DNA of 64,000 nucleotides from Antedon mediterranea (Eukaryota > Echinodermata > Crinoidea > Comatulida > Antedonidae), in NCBI RefSeq assembly GCF_964355755.1, contig NC_092671.1, forward strand, positions 16,091,501 through 16,155,500. Reading direction: 5' to 3'. Positions 57,585 through 64,000 of the stretch are shown one piece after another; position 1 is the first letter of the stretch, and the number at the start of each line of letters is the position of its first letter. The notes under the pieces are model-generated. The model had not been told where the DNA came from. It saw nothing but the letters and a program-made list of their open reading frames with translations, and did no database searches. A program made the translations under genes and the position numbers.

Positions 57585-60087
57585 TTTTATGGTATTGTTC
57601 GATTGGATAGCGACTCTTTAAGAGTCTCAACTCGGCGTGGTATGGTGGAACAGTACTAGTCCTCAGTTGTACGCACGCGCACCAGAGATCAAATTGATAC
57701 GAAAATGATAAATAATGATAAACTGAGAATCTTGTTATGATGAGTAATGTTGCATACAGTATTAATAGACAGTATCCCAATGAAAAAATTTAAATTATTT
57801 ATTTAACTTTTTCTTTTAGTTACCCAAAAATAACTTAATGACCCGTTCTAATGTTATGGATCTTTGAAGTTGTAAAAAATGTATGATTGTTGGTTGAAAA
57901 ATGGTGTTTTTTGCTCTTAAAATTGGAAGCATTTTTGAAAGGTTATAACTTTCACAATAATGACTTCAAAGTTTTGAATTTCGTTTTGAAATTTTGACTA
58001 ATTTTAAAGTAATTTTTTCACTGGAAATACTTAATAAATAACAAGTGAACAATAAAAAACATTCTTTTATTATATTTAATTTTATTTTGAATAAAATACA
58101 ATTTAAATTAATGTAATAATGTTAACATCGTAGCCATCACTTTTAGAATTTTTGAAAAATATCACAACACAAAGTGCGTTCATTTAATAGATAGGTAATA
58201 TTCGATCAGCAACTTGTAAGTTATAGTTGGCTTTCGTTTAAAATCAACATTGACGTCAATGACCACCTTTCATGTTATGGAACATTACACTTTAGCAGTA
58301 GTGCATGGCTTTCAATTTGAGCAAAACAAAATGTACTTTGAATTAGTTAATATTGTTTTAAAATACTAACTTCACAGTTTTTAATAGAAATAGTGTGTGA
58401 TCAGTGTAAATTTCATTTAAATGAATATCAATAATGAACTTCAAAAATTTACTAAAACTAAACTGTTATTACAGTATAAAAAGATGAGATTTTAGATTTA
58501 GCAACTGAGAATAGTTTGACATACAGGTACTCACTGTTGACACGATAAATAAGATCATATTCGTTATTTAAAAAGCCAAACCGCTTGAATTAATGCAACC
58601 CTTGTTGATTTTTTTGGGTTGGCATATTATAGTGGTTGCATAATACTGTAGACCTTGTCCTCATCTGTTAAATAAAGAAATATAGTATAATAATACAGTA
58701 TATGTAGGGTGAAATGTCCAAATCCAGTTCATATGTATTGCACATGGATTTTAATGCAACCTGTTTTAGATAAACTTTGTGTGCTCATGTCATATAATGT
58801 CTCTTGAATTACTAAATTACCTGTACAAAGATGACAGGTTTTCATAATGAACTATGGTAATATACTGTAGTCGTCCATTATCTGCTTATTATATTAGAGG
58901 AATATCCTGATATTAAACATTGTGATTACCTATATCCTCGGGTATAATCTCACTTTGGGTCTAATACCACCCCCTACTTTATTTCTGACTTCACAAACAG
59001 GCATATCCCCGGTATAGTCCCAGCATTGACTTTTGGTCTGGATGTACAGTAGCCAGTTCAGATGAGGTTTTACAAGAAATGCTTACCAAGTTAGTTAGAT
59101 AGATAGATAGTATTAAGATTTTTCTTTCAAATACTAGGTCAACAAAATAGTAACCTTGACTAATTATGTATTATAAAGAAAACGTTACCGTGGAATTTAT
59201 TATAATATTAATATGGATTTTAGTTAGATTGGTATCTGTTGTTACCTTGTTATTATTAAACAATACTGTAGTTTGTGAGACAGTCTTATTGTGTCTTTGT
59301 CATTGTGAACGTTGACTTTCATTTTAATTTTATGGTCATCTCTTTGGCAATTTAGCCGACAGTCTACTGTATCATTTAGCAATCATTTGCATGAATTGGA
59401 ATCTTTGTCTCACTCTGCTTTTCTTTCTATTTTTCAGTTAAAATAAATGTTCCATAATGTGCCTAATAAATCTATTTCTTCTTGTCTTTGAAAATAAATC
59501 TTTCAGTTCAGGCTCATAGTCTTAACAGTTTTACCTTTTTTCTTATTAGCCGCTATGGCAAAATTGATAATATGCAGTACCTCTGCTTTAGCAGTTGGCT
59601 ATTTCCTGCTTATTATTATATAACTTAGATTAAGACACAATACATTTAATAAAATAAATGTATTCCTCTGAATGCGAGACCATGTATCAGAATAAACAAA
59701 AGATTGCACGCAACCGAAGTGGACAGAATAATACTTTATTAGAATGAGAATGAGCAGCACAGATATCACATTTATTTTAATGTATTGTGTCTTAATCTAA
59801 ATGCATGTGTTGTGAAGTATGTTGAAATGATAACTGCCAAATGATTGTTGAAGCATATTGCTTTCTCAATAACAGCACGCCTACTTTGTGCAGACGAGAT
59901 AAATCTGGCAGGTTGGCGGACATTTAAGAGCACAGCAAATTATCATTACTTATCTTAAACTCTTGTAATTAAGGCATTTTATCTGTCAAGCCATTTCAAC
60001 GAACATAAAACGAATCCATCTGTCATTACTATATTGGGTCAATGTGTTGCCTGAAAAACAAAACAACACAAGAATTAGGTTGCTAAT
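57585..60087. other. AT-rich interval, nothing recognised
   Basis: A short (TAGA)n run lies near 59096-59109. No exon, RNA gene or transposon end is supported. Confidence 0.4.
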
Positions 60088-60443
60088 TTAAAGATGTATT
60101 GTCCTCCAAAAACATGAAAAATGAAGATTAATAAAATCAGACTTTGAATAGGCCACTTTGTAGTTTTAACTTACGTAGCTCCGTAGAAAAAAAACCCAGG
60201 AAAACTTCACTTATAAAATGACAAAATAAATGGTTATATTCAAACAAAAACCCATTGGCTATTGGCAGCAAATTTGACTACAGGTATTTAAATTACAGTT
60301 TATTCAGGTCAATCATTTTTTTTTTATCCAATTTTTTTTTTGGTCAAAGTGAATATCTATTATGTGACATTAAAATGGCATATTCAACAACAAAGTTGAT
60401 AAAAAAATGGATGTTTCTGGGGGACAATAAATATATTTTTAAA
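60088..60443. mobile_element. MITE family A copy
   Basis: Starts TTAAAGATGTATTGTCC. Its interior is AAAACCCATTGGCTATTGGC and GACATTAAAATGGCATATTC, and it ends near GGGGGACAATAAATATATTT then TTAAA. The right terminus is the most altered of the four copies. Confidence 0.75.
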
Positions 60444-60929
60444 GAATAAATAACAATGATTTAAAGAAGTCATTTTTCATTAATGTAATTGTTTGATAAT
60501 ATTCAATTACTTGTCAATTGTCAATTATCAATCTCCATTTAACCCGACATTTGATCAATAAAATGATATTAAAGTACCAGTACAACTTTCTATTAATATC
60601 ATGGCTTAAATTGATTATCCTTCGTCCTCTGAAAGCTCCTCTCTATGGATTTCCGTCGTTACTAATACTCTTTTTTTTTCATAAATATGCAAATCTCCGG
60701 TGTTACGCTACAACAACCATAACTACTGAAGACTTAAAATATGGCTTGCCATACTTTACTAACGATAATAACTATATTGTCTTATGTTAGCATGATGGAA
60801 GTAATGCTATAGAACTCCTCCAGGGGACAACCCTATTAATGAGGATGCTTTCTTGTGAAAAAAAAATAAGCGCAAGTTTAACACTACCAATCCCTATTCA
60901 TGTGACAGCCCTATTGATTGAAATATATA

Positions 60930-61229
60930 TTTTTATACTGGGTAACCTCTTCAGTCAAAGACTGGTCTCCCAGAGGACCCAGTTGGTGATCAGTGGCTGT
61001 GATGTACTAATACACCGGGGTAACCCCCTACTCGTCTCGAAAGATGTACTAGGTTCTTTAAAGTGCACACGAGCTAGATATGTACACTGGACCTACGGTT
61101 TATAGTCCTTATCCGAGAAGACTTGTTCTACCACCAGAACCATGGAGTGAGTGAGCCTCGAACCCATGCCGATGTTATGGCTACGTAATTACGGTTCCAC
61201 TGTCTTAACCGCTCGGCCACTCACTCACT
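60930..61229 (-). mobile_element. tRNA-derived SINE (copy 2), full length
   Basis: On the minus strand the head runs from AGTGAGTGAGTGGCCGAGCG (A box) to GGGTTCGAGGCTCACTCACT (B box plus 3' stem), with ten complementary bases closing it. The body has GGATAAGGACTATAAACCGT and GTACACTGGACC-complement motifs, GGGGTTACCCCGGTG, and the tail GAAGAGGTTACCCAGTATAA. Confidence 0.85.
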
Positions 61230-61267
61230 ATTAAGGGGACACTGTCCTGAAAGTGTCCCCTTAATAG
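61230..61267. repeat. Perfect palindrome beside SINE copy 2
   Basis: ATTAAGGGGACACT and AGTGTCCCCTTAAT are exact 14-bp complements around an 8-base loop. The motif is related to the repeats at 39.8-40.0 kb. Confidence 0.7.
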
Positions 61268-63434
61268 AGGTGCTACTGTTGTGTTATACTGTACATCATA
61301 AATACAGCAATATTAACTAAATATTCTTATGCTAACATGACAAGATAATGCTACTTGCAAATTCATATATGTAGGATAACAAATAATAACTTATCCAATG
61401 ATAATTTGGTTTCATTGAAGCTTAGAATATTATATTTGATGTGTAATTAGCCGAGTAATCGTTTGCAGTCTTCTTTTATTGATGTTAAACACCAACTGTA
61501 AAGTGATTGTTGTGCTTGTTTGTATTTGCATATAACAGCTATCTAGATTGTTATGATAAGCACTCCCTGATAATACTATGGTATTTGACTATATTGAGGT
61601 GTACTGTATCGCAATTTACAATACATGAAATTAGATAGAAGATAGAGTAACTCTGAAAAATTACAACCCATGAGGCCATTTTTCGGATCAGTAGATCTTT
61701 TGATTTAAGAAATTAATGATAGCGCTTGGTTAGTATGAAAAATGCTCCACAGTATCCATTCTTTCATGGATTCCATTTATTTTATTATCGTCCTCTAATA
61801 TTGTACAAGGAAAGTCAATAAACTGAAAACAGTCTTATGACAGCTGTGAATGTTTCCATATTGTTAAGAATGATATTTGGTTGTTTATGTGGGTTTATCA
61901 TGCACATTAACTATGTTAATTCTCTGACTCATATTAGAGCCTTTTATACTTTGAGAGACATAGGTAGAACTGTAATTATTCAGTATTTAAAGATCGTAAA
62001 GGCACATCTATTATTATTATATTATTTTGTATACGAGGATGGGTATTTTGTACTGTAGACATAAAAAGATTTCTTTTTATGGCACTTCTAGCATTTTCTT
62101 TTATTTTCTTCCTTCCTTTTACAAACAATCTTTTCAGTTAGGCCTACATCATGTATTGTTTTCTCCACTTGGGTCTGTTTGCAACTGTACCTTTAACAAC
62201 AAAAGATAACCTTTAATGACATATTGTACTGTACATACAGAAAAAATAATGAAGGAAAAAAAGTCATTTTTTGTGTTTTAATTTAGTGTTTTAATACTAG
62301 TTTTCGGGGCTTATGCATATATATATATATAAAAAGATTGGTCGTAATACAAACTTGTTTTAATTCTCTGAAGAAATAAAATGATATTGATAAACTAGTA
62401 TTTTATTACCACATAAAAATTTAGCCATAATACATAACATTTGTTTAGTTAATGTTTAATCATAGAGATATTATATTTTTTTTTATTTTTTATTTATTTT
62501 ATTTCCTTTTATTGCATCAAGTAAACAGTGATGAAGTTGACATAAATATAATAATAAATATATAAAAAAAAAAACATAGTATAACACAGACCAAACAAGT
62601 TACAAAAATATATCACAAATCAGCCATCATAGTACATCCAGTAACACAAACCAAAAGGGGTTCACAATTTGCTTATCATAACTCAGTTTCTGATCATTCA
62701 CCAATCATTGAAAACTCCGTATAGTATAGATATTATAATATCTCTATAGTTTAATTTATAAAATATTGTAATTATTAACATTTGTTATTCTATAATCATC
62801 TATTCAGTGGTTATACAGCTATTGAGTATTGTATATATTTGCTTTTTGTACTAAATAATACCAAGCCTAATATTTGTATACTTGAACATAGATCTTAATT
62901 TTACTAATTAAGAACACAAACGTGACAGTTAACTGTACTGTACTGTACATAATTGTGTCTGAATTAATGTAAATTAGTATTTAATAATTCATCTTGATTC
63001 ATTAAGTGCATTCACTTGACTTGCCACTTTATGTCTTAAAAGATCTACAATACAATCTGCAATTTGTATCATCAGTCCTGATACTATCAATATTAATTAA
63101 ATTCCTTTTGTATCCATTAACACCATTTATTTAAGAAATTATGAATATTTGTACACGATTAAAAACTAGCATATGATAGCTATTCAAGACAACATTTATT
63201 TAAGATTTTTGGAACAATTTCAGCCATTCCCATTTACTAATTTGTTGAGTAAAAAAAAGTTAAAAAGAAAGAAATTCGAAAAGTTTTTATTCTAGAACTA
63301 TAAGATTTACATTTACTGTATGCTGTCTTTGATAATAATATTTGTTCACATCCAATAAAGGGCGTTATGATCAATAAGAACAATAAATCAAGATTATTGC
63401 TCTTACTAATCATGACGTCATTCTCTGTAACTCT
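61268..63434. other. AT-rich interval, nothing recognised
   Basis: A (TA)n run near 62318 and poly-T/TTTA tracts near 62475-62510 are the only visible structure. Confidence 0.4.
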
Positions 63435-64000
63435 GTAGGTAAATAATGGAAATAGGTATAGATAGCATTAGCATACTATACTTCCAAGGGTATAGTTTAG
63501 AAGAGAGATAGCCGACTTACAATGATTAACATGAGAGGTTAAGAGATGTAACTGAGCATCTGTACTGTGCAATTGTATAAATGGGCCTTAAAGCGCTATC
63601 TCTGTGCCTCTGTAGGTAAATAATGGAAATAGGTATAGCATACTGTACTTCCAAGGGTATAGTTTAGAAGAGAGATAGCCGACTTACAATGATTAACATG
63701 AGAGGTTAAGAGATGTAACTGAGCATCTGTACTGTGCAATTGTATAAATGGGCCTTAAAGCGCTATCTCTGTGCCTCTGTAGGTAAATAATGGAAATAGG
63801 TATAGCATTAGCATACTATACTTCCAAGGGTATAGTTTGGAAGAGAGATAGCTGACAATACAATGATTAACATGAGAGGATGAGAGATGTAACTGAGCAT
63901 CTGTACTGTACAATTGTATAAATGGGCCTTAAAACGCTATCTCTGTGCCTCTGTAGGTAAATAATGGAAATAGGTATAGCATTAGCATACTATACTTCCA
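63435..64000 (+). repeat. Tandem satellite with a period of 167-177 bp, open at the window edge
   Basis: Units begin at 63435, 63612, 63779 and 63953 with GTAGGTAAATAATGGAAATA. Each has ACTTCCAAGGGTATAGTTT, TGATTAACATGAGAGG, GTAACTGAGCATCTGTACTG and GGGCCTTAAA.CGCTATCTCT. Differences between units are few substitutions plus a TAGCATTAGCAT / TAGCAT length change. The array continues beyond base 64000. Confidence 0.95.

Noticed and set aside
63435-64000. CRISPR-like array
   Set aside because: The whole unit of about 170 bp is repeated with no unique spacers, and the DNA is plainly animal. It is a satellite.

Overview
This window is animal nuclear DNA: AT-rich, with GT-AG introns, two multi-exon protein genes and a dense load of transposons, MITEs and SINEs. 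Gene content and repeat style (a Ty3/Gypsy element, tRNA-headed SINEs, TA- and TWA-target MITEs, abundant TACTGTA/TACAGTA motifs) suggest a marine invertebrate, plausibly a deuterostome such as an echinoderm. The phylum is an inference, not proven by the sequence.

Region by region: 1-4.3 kb holds a 3' fragment of a non-LTR retrotransposon and a large foldback element with a nested MITE. 4.3-6.5 kb is featureless. 6.5-13.6 kb holds a young, intact Ty3/Gypsy LTR retrotransposon with gag and pol joined by a textbook -1 frameshift site, and a stray 64-bp LTR piece upstream. 14.3-19.2 kb is a cluster of MITEs and a 2-kb TA-flanked element with subterminal repeats. 20.85-23.75 kb is a MITE split by a DNA transposon with about 510-bp inverted repeats, a spliced transposase remnant and an intronic SINE. 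24.2-25.8 kb has one probable first exon and one small unrecognised ORF, both on the minus strand. 27.37-34.34 kb (+) is a complete gene for protein O-fucosyltransferase 2 (POFUT2), with two alternative 67-nt copies of exon 4. 38.13-48.73 kb (-) is a complete 17-coding-exon LEDGF/HRP2-type gene (PWWP reader plus integrase-binding domain). 48.7-63.4 kb is gene-poor, with a non-LTR 3' fragment, several MITEs, a tRNA-like sequence and a SINE. 63.4 kb to the end is a tandem satellite that runs off the window.

The two recognised genes are convergent, with about 3.8 kb between their stop codons, and belong to unrelated pathways (ER O-fucosylation of thrombospondin repeats; chromatin reading at H3K36-methylated genes). 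The most useful observations are the mutually exclusive exon pair in POFUT2, the partial duplication of an IBD exon and a MITE-bracketed exon in the LEDGF-like gene, the gag-pol frameshift signal, and the nested long-TIR transposon whose 8-bp target duplication is confirmed by the MITE it interrupts. All exon boundaries were read by eye from splice signals, reading-frame phase and protein similarity; no transcript data were available.
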